From Tipula vernalis (lineage: Eukaryota; Arthropoda; Insecta; Diptera; Tipulidae): a DNA stretch of 64,000 bases. A program made the position numbers and the translations under genes. Position 1 is the first letter of the stretch; the number at the start of each line of letters is the position of its first letter. This document shows, in pieces, positions 46,031-55,759 of the stretch. The notes under the pieces were generated by a model that was not told where the DNA came from, ran no database searches, and saw only the letters and a list, made by a program, of their open reading frames with translations. The DNA is taken from positions 194,675,011-194,739,010 of the forward strand of contig OY282560.1 of the NCBI GenBank assembly GCA_958295665.1. The letters run 5' to 3'.

Positions 46031-48003
46031 ATGGATAACGAAATATTAGAAAATTATACACCGAACCTGTTCAATTCTGAACATCCCGGTGAACCAAATA
46101 TTAATAATGAAGTTGAAGAAGAAGATTATCAACCACAATGTCGTACCGCGGTCGCTGTTATTAAAATATGTCAATTAAATGTTGAAGGATTAACGAAGGC
46201 GAAAGTTGAATATTTGTCAATATTTCTTCACACCAATATATGTGATGTTTTGCTTCTACAGGAAATCCATATGAAAGATGATCTTCAACTTTTGAATTGC
46301 GGATTAATAAATGAATTTTCGTGCATTGATTCTATTCATAATGAACATTATGGAATTGCGACATTTATAAGAAGTGATTTATGTGACGATTGTACCGTTT
46401 TATTAAAATCAAACATCAATAATATTGAAATTCTGGTTATCAAATTAAACGACGTGAAAATTTTAAATGTTTATAAACCTCCTGGCTCTTCTTGGTCAAC
46501 ACCATTACCAGTATTTAATCATCCCGCAGTTTATATGGGCGATTTCTATAGTCATCATTGTCTGTGGGGTTACAACCAAGATGATTTGAATGGAGAATTT
46601 ATACTTGATTGGGCAAATAGAAACCGTTTACACTTAAAATTTGATGCTAAAGAAAAATCGACATTTCATTCTGGTAGATGGAACAGGCGATATAACCCGG
46701 ATCTATGTTTTAAGAACTGTAAGTAATAAATTTCCAAGAAGTCAACATCGATGTGTTTTTCTAGAAGTCGGAATAAAAATTCCAATAATAAAATCATTCC
46801 CGAAACCGAGATGGGACTTTAAAAAAGGTAATTGGACAGAATTCGCTAAAGCGATCGATTCGAACATCAGATGGATTCCTCCGGTTGTTGGAAATTATAA
46901 TAGATTTGTGGGACTCCTAATATCTACGGCTAAACGATTTATTCCAAAAGGGTTTCGTTTCGAAGAACATACATTGCACATTGGTCCGATGAATGTGCAA
47001 TATTATGGTTGTTGTATCGTGAGAACGAATCTAAAGAAATTGCAGATGAATTAATTAATGATTTAAATCAGGAATATACTGCGAAATGGAAAAATTTAGT
47101 TGAAACAATGGATTTTTCACGTTCAAGCAGAAAAGCATGGGATTTACTAAAGAAAAGTGGTGATTCTAGTAACAAAAATGGTGTTAACATTACAACAGTA
47201 CATCCGAAGGATGTTGCGTCAAGATTAGTCAAAAATTCAAAATGTTGTATACCCAAAAATAAAATTCGAAACGTTAAATATAAATGGAGTCAAATGGAAG
47301 GATAAGATCAAAGAAATTAATTACGGATTCTCCATTGGCTTCGTCAGTATCTTTTGATGAAATTAATAGTGTACTAACATATCTAAAACCAAGAAAAGCT
47401 ATAGTGGAGTGGATGAGGTGGTTCCCGAATTTTTTATTAATTTATCAAAAAACGCCCGTAATTGGTTGGCGATTTATTCTGATTGTTATAATCGTGGCAA
47501 AATTCCTCCGATTTGGAATTTATTAACAGTTCGTGCCATTTTAAAACCTGGTAAGGACAAACATCTACCTGAAAATTATAGACCAATATCTTTGTTGTGC
47601 ATTGGTTATAAAATTTTCGAAACAATTATCTATAATAGTATTTTTCCAACACGTGATGAAAATATTCCAAATTATCAAGCCGGTTTTCGTCCAGGAAGAA
47701 ATTGTTGTGATTAAGTTTTGTCTTTGGTAACACATATTGAAGCAGGATTCCAAGACAAATTACAAACAGCTGTTGCTTTCGTGGATCTAAGTGCAGAATT
47801 CCAAATGATACGATTTGGAAGAAAGGTTTGATGTTGAAATTAAGTAAGATTTTAAAATGTTCAAAAACTTTAAACATGATCTCTGCTTTGTTATCGAATC
47901 GAAAATTTGTTGTACATTTGGGAAATCAGAAAAGTAGAATTCGATGTGTGAATAATGGATTGCCTCAAGGTTCAGTTCTTGCTCCTGTTTTGTTCAATGT
48001 ATA
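46031..48003 (+). pseudogene. LINE 3 ORF: endonuclease and RT N-half
   Basis: Single-ORF non-LTR retrotransposon, Jockey/I-superfamily-like. It starts at ATG 46031. The endonuclease, which nicks target DNA, is in the first 230 codons: IKICQLNVEGLTKAKVEYL, then DVLLLQEIHM with the catalytic Glu, VYMGDFYSHHCLWG, and a degraded NPDLCF. The frame shifts repeatedly after 46700. Later pieces: RKAWDLLKKSG (47140), VSFDEINSVLTYLKPRKA, IPPIWNLLTVRAILKPGKD (47505), NYRPISLLCIGYKIFE, YQAGFRPGRNC, TAVAFVDLSAEF near 47770 (first catalytic Asp), and GLPQGSVLAPVLFNVYT at 47958. There the Tc1 element interrupts. At least six breaks. Confidence 0.87.
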
Positions 48004-48120
48004 TACAGCCTTGGCCAAAATTATAAAGCACGCCTCCCAAATTGCAGTATCTACAAAACGAATGAAGACAAAAATTAAAACTCAATATTTTTAGGAAATA
48101 CTTTTTATATTTTATTAATT

Positions 48121-49269
48121 TTAGTATTTTGTAGGTCCTCCTTTGGCTTTGATGACAGCCAGGACTCTTATATTCATCGACCGTACTAATTTTTCGCAGG
48201 TATTTCTCGATATATTTTTCCATTACTCTGTCAGCGCATGTTTGAGGTCTTCCTTTGAAGTCATACTGCGATCCTTGATTTTTTTTTTTTTTAATTGACC
48301 ACAAATTTTCAATGGGATTTAGGTCTGGTGACTGGGCGGGCCAGTCCATGACTCGAATTTGTTTTTTTCGAAACCAACTAATCGTAACGCGGGAAGTATG
48401 GCAGGGGACATTATCCTGTTGATAAATTATCGAAGAACTATCCGTTTCCCCAAAGATTTGCCGAATTGAGGCATTCAATGCAGCCTCGAGGACGGTAACA
48501 TAGTTGGTACTGTTCATCGGACCCTCACAAAACAACAGTTTTCCCACCCCTGATGATGCCATACAACCCCACACCATCAGTTTACCCCCTCCATGCTTTA
48601 CGGTAGGCACTATACAATCAGGATTGTATGCTTCCCCGACTCTTCTTCTTACGATGGTTGCGCCAGGAGTTCCAAAAATCTATAAGAATTCCATCAAATT
48701 TAACATAAATTTCTCTATTAATTCTTTTAAACTACATAGCACAATTTTTTATTTTTTTTTTTGACTAATTCTTTTTTAATATTTATTTTTTATATTTACC
48801 TCAAAAGTAGATTCATCTGACCAAACAACTCTCGCCCAATCCACGTCATTCCAATGTTTGTGTTCTCGAGCCCATCTCGTCATATGTTGATAAGTGAGAG
48901 CAAAGTTTTTTTTCTTGCTTTACAACCTTTCAATCCAGCTTGCAGGAGCCTTCTTTTAACTGTCCGTGCCGAAATGTGAACTTCTTGTTCTGTTAAATGC
49001 TCTGCAGCTATCTCAGCAGATGTTTTTCTTCGGTTTTTGAGAGATTTTCGCACAATTTGTCGATCGTCTCTTACCGAAGTGATACGATTTCTGCCTGAGC
49101 GTAGTTTATAGGCATAGTCCCCGGTCTCTTTAACCCTTTTCAATGTAGATTGAACTGCTCCACGAGAGCATTTTAATTTTTGGGATATTTTAATTTGGCT
49201 TACACCCTGGGAATCCAACAACACAATTTGTGCCCTTATTCCTTCACTGAGTTGGCACGCTTTAGGCAT
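48121..49269 (-). pseudogene. Tc1 transposase, DD34E, with likely intron
   Basis: Cut-and-paste transposase. Start ATG at 49269 (MPKACQLSEG); stop TAA at 48121-48123. The N-terminal paired-type helix-turn-helix DNA-binding region is seen in the frame to 48880 (KISQKLKCSRGAVQSTLKR; SAEIAAEHLTEQEVHISART). One base is missing in a T8/A8 run at 48906-48913, shifting the frame. Then WAREHKHWNDVDWARVVWSD with the first catalytic Asp, and after a 120-bp GT-AG interval IFGTPGATIVRRRVGEAYNP. QQDNVPCHTS carries the second Asp, and SPDLNPIENLW the Glu exactly 34 residues later, so the full DDE triad is present. A second frameshift near 48200 precedes the normal end VLAVIKAKGGPTKY. Excluding the intron, 1,029 bp remain, the usual Tc1 size of about 340 residues. 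Only two indels make it a recent copy. Confidence 0.92.
48680..48799 (-). other. Candidate 120-bp intron in Tc1 transposase
   Basis: On the minus strand the interval starts GTAAATAT right after the codon GAG of STFE and ends TTCTTATAG right before ATTTTTGGA (IFG). The exon join gives FEIFG, the expected Tc1 sequence, with phase 0 and no residue lost. The interval is AT-rich and contains stops. It fits a small insect intron better than a random insertion, since no target duplication is seen. Confidence 0.7.
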
Positions 49270-49561
49270 AATTATCACAAACACACTTTTTTTCTCAAAA
49301 AACTTACGAAAACTCTTTTTGATTTAAAACACTTTATGTGAAGACTGCACACGATCAAATACAAAACTAAAATAAAAAAATTTTACGACGCTACAACTTC
49401 TTGTTAAGAACCTAAAACAAAACAAAAATTGGTGATTTTCAATAATTAAGGGTCGCATTCGGTGGGATGACTCGTTCGTTAACACCCATTGTTTAGAAAG
49501 ACATAATATTAATATATAATGCTAATAGATAGGGGTGCTTTATATTTTTGGCCAATTTGTA

Positions 49562-50608
49562 CATCTGATTTGCCAGAAACAAAATCTAGAAAGTTTCTAT
49601 ACGCTGATGATTTGACAATAGCTTACCAATTTCCATACAATGACAGAGCGGTGATTGATTCAGAGCGTACTTTGACATTGGATTTGGATTTACTAAATGA
49701 TTATTACAAGAATTGGCGACTGAAGGCGAATCCCAGCAAAACCGAAGTTGCATTTTTTCATTTAACAAATCAACATTCGAATACTCGTTTAAATGTTTAC
49801 ATGGATGGAATTTTAATCAAGTTTAATCAGAATCCGATGTATTTGGGAGTTACTTTGGATCGATCTCTAACTTTTAGAATTCATTGTTTAAAACTTGAAC
49901 AAAAGATTAAATCAAGGGTAAACATTATCCAAAAACGTTACGTATATCAGCAATTTCACTGGAGAATTGAACGGCTGAATATTATTTACCTGTCTGGAAA
50001 CATAGTGCCCATACAAATCATGTAGATACAAAACTCAATAGATGCATGCGAATTATTTCGGGTACAATTAAAATAACACCAATACCATGGCTGCCGATAT
50101 TGTCCAATATTGAACCACCTCACCTTAGAAGACAGTTAGCACTATACAAAGAACAATTAAAAATTACAAGAAATTTAAACCTTCCTATTCATTTCGACAT
50201 CGATGGAAGAATAAAAAACCGTTTGAATTCTAGAAAACCTTTTTGAACAAAAATTGCTGAGTTGGGAGACTTAACCAAATATGACATCAATAACAATTGG
50301 AAGGCACTTTCAATGAATCAGAGTTTGTCAACAAGCATCTAATTGAAGATCCAACATTAGTTGTCCCTGGAATTACAAATTTAAGATATCGTTGGACCTT
50401 AGTCAATAGATTTATAACAAATCACGGGGTGACAAATTCTAAATTAAATCGTTACAATCATGAAATTTCAGCTGCCTGTGATTGTGGACATCCTAAACAA
50501 AATATTGTTAACATTTATCAAGAATGCATATTTAGAAGATTTAAAGACGGATTGAAGGAAATTCATCAGATGACTGACGATGCGATATTGTGGATGGATA
50601 ACTTAGAC
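49562..50608 (+). pseudogene. LINE 3 ORF: RT C-half and Cys motif
   Basis: Resumes the LINE after Tc1: SDLPETKSRKFLYADDLTIA with the catalytic YADD, then LKANPSKTEVAFFHL and MYLGVTLDRSLTFRIH. After frameshifts, MRIISGTIKITPIPWLPIL and NIEPPHLRRQLA (50046-50140). At 50297-50608: RYRWTLVNRFITNHGVTNSK and CDCGHPKQNIVNIYQEC, the C-terminal CCHC-like motif of this LINE group, then ILWMDNLD at the boundary. Confidence 0.87.
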
Positions 50609-50661
50609 AACCTGCACACTATCGCCTGCTAAATACTAATAATCCAATTCCACTTCGTTCG
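50609..50661 (-). repeat. LINE target duplication and remaining LTR-family piece
   Basis: 50609-50619 repeats AACCTGCACAC. From 50620 the LTR-family complement continues (TATCGC...TAATAATCCAATTC...TCGTTCGCC) up to its TATA region near 50661, where the copy ends. Confidence 0.82.
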
Positions 50662-51130
50662 CCTTTTACTTTCTTTCACTCTAGTAATATAAAGTATAGT
50701 AATCATGAAAATTTTAGATCTTGAACTATCTATTTTGAGGTCCCCTGAGTACGGAACTATCTATTTTGAGGTCCCCTGAGTACGGAAAAATGGGTTTCGA
50801 AATGGTGTCTGTCAGTCTGTCAGTCTGTGTTCTATCTACAGCCTAGATGGTTTAACCAATCGAACTGAAACTTCAGATTTAAGTTTTTTTTTATAAATTG
50901 GGAAGTCCCAGTGAATTTTACTTTAAATTTGCTAACCGGAAGTGGTCACTCGCTTGGTCCAGAAAGTTATTTTGCAAATATCTTAAAAATTATAAGATTC
51001 CCAAAAAAGTACTCAATAAAAAATATTTCCAAAAATTAAAAACAAACAAAAATAAAAAATTAAAAAAAAAAAATTAAATTTCTCAAAATTCTATGTTCGT
51101 AAAAGAAAGTCGTGTGTTGGCCATACCTTT
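50662..51130. other. Non-coding with a 31-bp tandem duplication
   Basis: GAACTATCTATTTTGAGGTC begins two identical 31-bp units at 50723 and 50754. Further on is a GTCTGTCAGTCTGTCAGTCTG run at about 50806. The rest is A-rich without coding signal. Confidence 0.7.
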
Positions 51131-51298
51131 ATTTTTTATATTCACAAACCAAACTTTTAGAAAGTTCATGATTTTTCCAGTAAGAGTAGTCTAGAAACAT
51201 TTAGAACAGTTTTATCATGGAAAATTCCATTTTAGTACAGTAAAACATTGAGCTATTAATTTTACTTATTCTATTACACACTAGGTGTCACCGTCACA
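51131..51298 (-). repeat. LTR-family copy, minus strand, 5' third only
   Basis: Complement of the family from its TATA region (51131) to its 5' terminus TGTGACGG at 51298. It stands head-to-head with the next copy, 11 bases away. Confidence 0.78.
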
Positions 51299-51309
51299 AT
51301 AGATAATTA

Positions 51310-51767
51310 TGTAGCAGTGACACCTAGTGTGTAATAAAATAAGTTAAATTAATAGCTCAATGTTTAACTGTACTAAAATGGAATTTTCCATGATAAAATT
51401 GTTCTAAATGTTTCTACGCTATTCTAACTGGAAAAGTCATAAGCTTTCTAGAAGTTTGGTTTGTGTATATAAAAACGCGAACGAAGTCGAATTGGATTAT
51501 TAGTATTTTATAAGCGATATTGTAAAGATTAGAAAGGTAATAAAAATTGATGTAAAAAGTGTTTTTGTGCGAAATAAAAAGTAAAAGTAATCAGAAAATA
51601 TGTGCGAATAATTTATAAAAAGTGATTTTGTGAATTAAAATCAATTATTGTGTTGTGATAATTTTTGTGTGAAATAAATAAATTCGTTGTTGAAAAATTA
51701 AATTGATTTTGTTTTATTCACAATCCAGTGATACGAACCTTAAGTGACAAGGCAAAAACGTAATAAT
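51310..51767 (+). repeat. LTR-family copy, plus strand, nearly complete
   Basis: Begins TGTAGCAGTGACACCTAG and ends GGCAAAAACGTAAT. Keeps the TATATAAAA element near 51464 and the AATAAATAAATT segment near the 3' end. No flanking target duplication noticed. Confidence 0.8.
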
Positions 51768-52519
51768 TATATTTAAAATTTAGAAAAATTAAAATAAAAT
51801 TTTTGTGCTTCAACAGTCTGTATTTCATTAAAACTCATTTACTTTTGTAAGTTTATTCTATTTGCCGCTACGTTCCTCATACTACCATCACAACAACACT
51901 TCGCATTTACACTGGAATAGTCCAAACAACTGTATATGTAAATGCGATAAGTTGCCATGAAAACATTTGTCTGGTTTTGTGAATAGAGGTAAACCGTGTG
52001 ACTATAAAACATGTTACTCCTAAACTCTTTAGCATATACGGGTTAAAAAATTAAATTTAGATGTAAAAAGTGTGGAACTTAATATTTCGATATGGCAACA
52101 TGCAATAAAAAATTAAAATTTCAGGATACCTAAATTTTCAATAGCCAATTTCAAAATTTTTTATTCCTTAATTCGTACACATTTTCCTTAATTATATCTC
52201 CTAAAGGAAGATCGCCTGTTCTGCCGTCGTCTTGTTTAAAATAAAATTCAATCTCTCGATATGTTTATTAAGCTTACTTTCAAAATTATCTATTATAGTC
52301 CAACTATCCAACCAAATATAACTCCATAGACTCGGTATTTTCCGTCCTGTTCGCCATTGACAGTTGAATTTATGTAAGTTGCTAAAATTTTATAGACGAG
52401 GAATTTTAACGTAATTTGCCTTGGATGAATTACGTTAACAGAAAATCCGTTGAGTGTGTATAATTCCGTAAGCAGCCATTGACCTGCTAGGTACTGTTGG
52501 CATGGAGGTGAGTAATGGC
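51768..52519. other. Non-coding stretch
   Basis: No gene seen. The last 80 bases may be the start of the Jockey-type LINE leader. Confidence 0.45.
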
Positions 52520-53650
52520 GAACTCAACGAATATAATTAGCTGCTTTCGATCAAAACCGTAAACCACCTAAGTAGAGATTTCCGACAAGGGGGCCTCCTT
52601 TTACCCCGTTAAAAAGCAAAATAACTTCATTATAAATTTATCATTTATTCTTGAAAATAGATTTCAACGTCGAAGGGGGATGTTTTTGGTTTTCCCGAAA
52701 AACATAAAAGCAAAAATTATGAAACTAAAACTATACAAGAAAATTAAATATTCGTTTCACTACAGTGATGGCCCCTCAAAGAGCAACGACCAAAGCGAAA
52801 ACGCAATAAGGAAAAGGAAAATAACCAGCGAATCATCAACAAATATCGAAATTAGTGACAAAGTCAAAAAAACTGTTGGATGCCCGAGCACTACGAATAT
52901 TCCGCCGATTCCGAAATCGAAGAGGATGCAGAAAACTCCATTAAAAACCAAACCACAACGGGAAATTACTGCAGTACGAGTAGGGATGCATCAGCAGCTC
53001 TGGAACAACACGGCTTAAATCCAAAACGTAGCAGTTCGAACAATGCTGCTACTAAAAAACCAAAATCGGCAGAAATAATTGCGATCAAAAAATCAAAGCC
53101 GCCACAAATGGTACTTCCCCAAGGCAAATGCAACCGACCTTAAAAACAACTTAATAAAAAGTCACCCAGATGCAATGCTGAAGGTCACAACAAACAATGT
53201 GTCCATAATGGCAAACAGGAAAGACGATTTCAACAACATCAAAGAACAGGTAAGAAGCGAAAAGCTCGAATTCTACACATATACTCAAAAGAAGAAAAGG
53301 GGAGAACAATTGTTATGCGGGGCAAGTCAGGTAAGAAAGAGTAACTCTCATATATATATTATATCAATTAGGGAATGCTGCCACTATCGCGTCTCATGGG
53401 AGCCAAGGCGGAAAAATAATGGTTTCCAATGCCACAATTGCCAAGGCTTTGGACACTAGTCGTCAAATTGCTATATTAGATATAAATGTGTTAATTGCGG
53501 CGAAGGCCATTCATGAGGCGCGTGTCCTAGGAATGAAAATAAAGCCATACCACTAAAGTGTGCAAACTGCGTTGCGGATCACACAGCCAATTATACCGAA
53601 TGCAGCAAACGACAGGAATATCTGGGTAAGTCCAAACCACTACATATTGT
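52520..53650 (+). pseudogene. Jockey-type LINE: ORF1 (Gag-like, CCHC knuckles)
   Basis: Nucleic-acid-binding ORF1 of a Jockey/I-type LINE. Frames at 52680-53143 are hydrophilic and rich in S, K and N, the variable N-terminal part. From 53079 it reads NATDLKNNLIKSHPDAMLK and REC--HYRVSWEPRRK-type sequence. The array of zinc knuckles follows: FQCHNCQGFGH, stop, then CVNCGEGHS and CANCVADHTANYTEC, giving three Cys/His units near 53425-53620, then KRQEYL. This three-knuckle C-terminus is characteristic of Jockey-type Gag. Stops inside and between knuckles show decay. Confidence 0.8.
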
Positions 53651-55740
53651 ACCACAAAACAGTCGTCCCATCCCCAATCTTTTTAACTGTCAGTACACAA
53701 GCAATCTTGTAAGTCACTCCTACTTACAAACAATATCATACAATTCAATCGTAAGCTAAATTGAATACCTGATAGGGACATGCAACTACGGATCCGGGGC
53801 CACCGCCATTGCAATTAGCAACAAGATATCACACTCCAAACCTAGGACATCGGCGGTAATACCGACACAAAGGGTTTCACCATCCTCTCTATTTACTTTA
53901 GAAAAATATTCATGTACAAAATGGCACTGTACACAAGTTGGGACTGTCCCATCCTCCAGATACTAGCCCCAATAGGCTGCACTAGGGCAATGCCACAATA
54001 GATCTAGTGATCATCAGAAACATAGACATAAGCGAAGAAATAGAAACAATGAACGAGTTCTGCTCTGACCATCTCCCAATTGCATTCGACGTCTCGAATG
54101 AATACTCCTTCAACTCTGTAGAAAAGCCATACTGGTTGATGTTTAGACACCTGATTTACCAGAAGATCAAACCGCTTACCAACGAACAAATCAGCACCTT
54201 GCAGAGATCGACGGCTGTACAATACAGCTCACAGAGGCCATTAATTTTGCCCTCAGAGAAGCAGTAATAAACACTCGAAACCAGTTCTGAAATTTGCACA
54301 GGAAAATGCCACTTCTGTACACCAAAACTTTGATCAACAGACTCACTAGCGACATTCACAGCAAAATTAGCAAACAAAGATTTTAGAAACAAACTTAGGA
54401 ATATCACCCCAGACAAAGAAAATATTTACAAGGAAATCCGAAGATTTACGCCGACGAGCAAACTATTGACTCAAATATAATAGCAAATAAAATAGGCGAG
54501 CACTTTAGAATACAAACAAAATACCCACCAGTTCAGACACAGAAGTCGAAGAAGTAGTTGAACTTTTCCTTTCATCACAGTTATTACAAAACCATGCACT
54601 TAGTCATCAAATCTGTGTCGAGGAGGTCTCAGGAGTCATTACAAAATTAAAAAACGGGAAGTTACCGGCGGTATATGGCATAGCGAACAAAGACTGCAAA
54701 AATCTTCCCCCTCAGGAGTAAACTTACTAGTCAAGATCATAAACGCCATACTAGAGCATGGTTACTTCCCGAAAGGGTGGAAGTTATCTAGGGTAATAGC
54801 TATCTCAAAGCCCGGAAAGGCACACACTCTGGAAAACACCAGATTTATCAGTTTGCTAAGCTGACTAAGCAAGGTTGCCGAACGAATAATCGCCATAAAA
54901 CTTTTGGAGTACACCAAAGTCGTTATCCTAGAGAAACAATTCGGGTTTACCCCAAAAAAAATTAATTACTGACGCTCTAACCAGTTTCATAACCATATCA
55001 GAAAATCCAGAAGGTACAACAAAATTACAGCGTCTATTTTTCTCGACGTGCAGAAAGCTTTCGACACCGTATGGCACAAAGAGATAGTATACAAACTGAT
55101 CAGTTACAAAATTCCATCGAATCTATAAGAGCCTCATAAGCTCCTACTTTGCTCAAAAATGGCAGATTCCAAAGTTTTTAACACCACGGCCGGGGGCCCC
55201 GCAGTGCTCAGTCCTAGGTCCCCAGCTCTACGTGTTGTTTTTGATGAATATCCCTATCTCATTAGCTAGAGATGTGAAGCTGCTGATTTATGCAGACTAT
55301 ACTATCATATACAGCTCCAACAGCAGCGAATACAAGTTCACATGTCAAGTAATGTTCTTTTACCCGCACCCCAAGTATGCCAATATCTAAAAAAAGGCCT
55401 TGCCAATCATACTAAATGGCGTTCAATCAGAAACTGTGAAAAGACACTGTACCTAAGATTAGTCCTCACAAACAACCTTAGTTTAAACCCCCACATTCAG
55501 AATATCAGAAGGAACACTTTTGCTGCCTTCAACATTTTATATTCCTTCCTGAACATAAACAGCTGCCTCAGCCTTGAAAATAAATTACCACTGTATAAGT
55601 TCTACATCAGACCGATCGTGACATACGCCGCCCCGGTATGGTACAACTCGGTTTCAAACACCGAACAAGTAATCCTACAACGCATACAAAACAGAGCTCT
55701 GCACCATACCTTCAACAACTGGCCATTTATTCATGGATTG
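53651..55740 (+). pseudogene. Jockey-type LINE: ORF2 endonuclease/RT remnant
   Basis: Strongly decayed. Most of the endonuclease is deleted; its end survives as IDLVIIRNIDIS and CSDHLPIAFDV near 54000-54090 (SDHLP carries the catalytic His). RT pieces: a degraded WK...ISKPGK segment (about 54780), KQFGFTPKK, ASIFLDVQKAFDTVWH near 55030 with the first catalytic Asp, CSVLGPQLYVLFL near 55205, and LLIYADYTIIY near 55280, where YADD has become YADY. At 55342-55740: LVLTNNLSLNPHIQNI, LYKFYIRPIVTYAAPVW and LQRIQNRALHHTFNN, the Jockey C-terminal part. It ends at the BEL sequence that follows, without a poly(A) tail. Confidence 0.82.
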
Positions 55741-55759
55741 TTCATGATCAATTTTCGTC

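Larger units (their letters stand above)
48006..49559 (-). mobile_element. Tc1-type transposon inserted in LINE 3
   Basis: 1,554 bp with about 28-bp terminal inverted repeats (CAGCCTTGGCCAAAATTATA left; CAAATTGGCCAAAAATATAA as complement of the right end), flanked on each side by TA (48004-48005 and 49560-49561), the Tc1/mariner target. Removing it with one TA restores the LINE RT reading between FNVYT and SDLPE. Confidence 0.94.
45876..50608 (+). mobile_element. LINE 3, near full-length, carrying a Tc1 insertion
   Basis: Bounded by the 11-bp target duplication. Without the Tc1 insertion it is about 3.18 kb: a 155-bp 5' leader, apurinic endonuclease, RT and a C-terminal Cys motif. No poly(A) tail is seen, and the 3' boundary coincides with the end of the reading frame. 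Confidence 0.88.

Noticed and set aside
48504..48764. Plus-strand 86-codon frame
   Set aside because: Antisense shadow of the Tc1 transposase.
52760..52951. Minus-strand hydrophobic frame resembling membrane helices
   Set aside because: Antisense to the lysine/serine-rich ORF1 of the Jockey LINE; such shadows read as Phe/Leu-rich.
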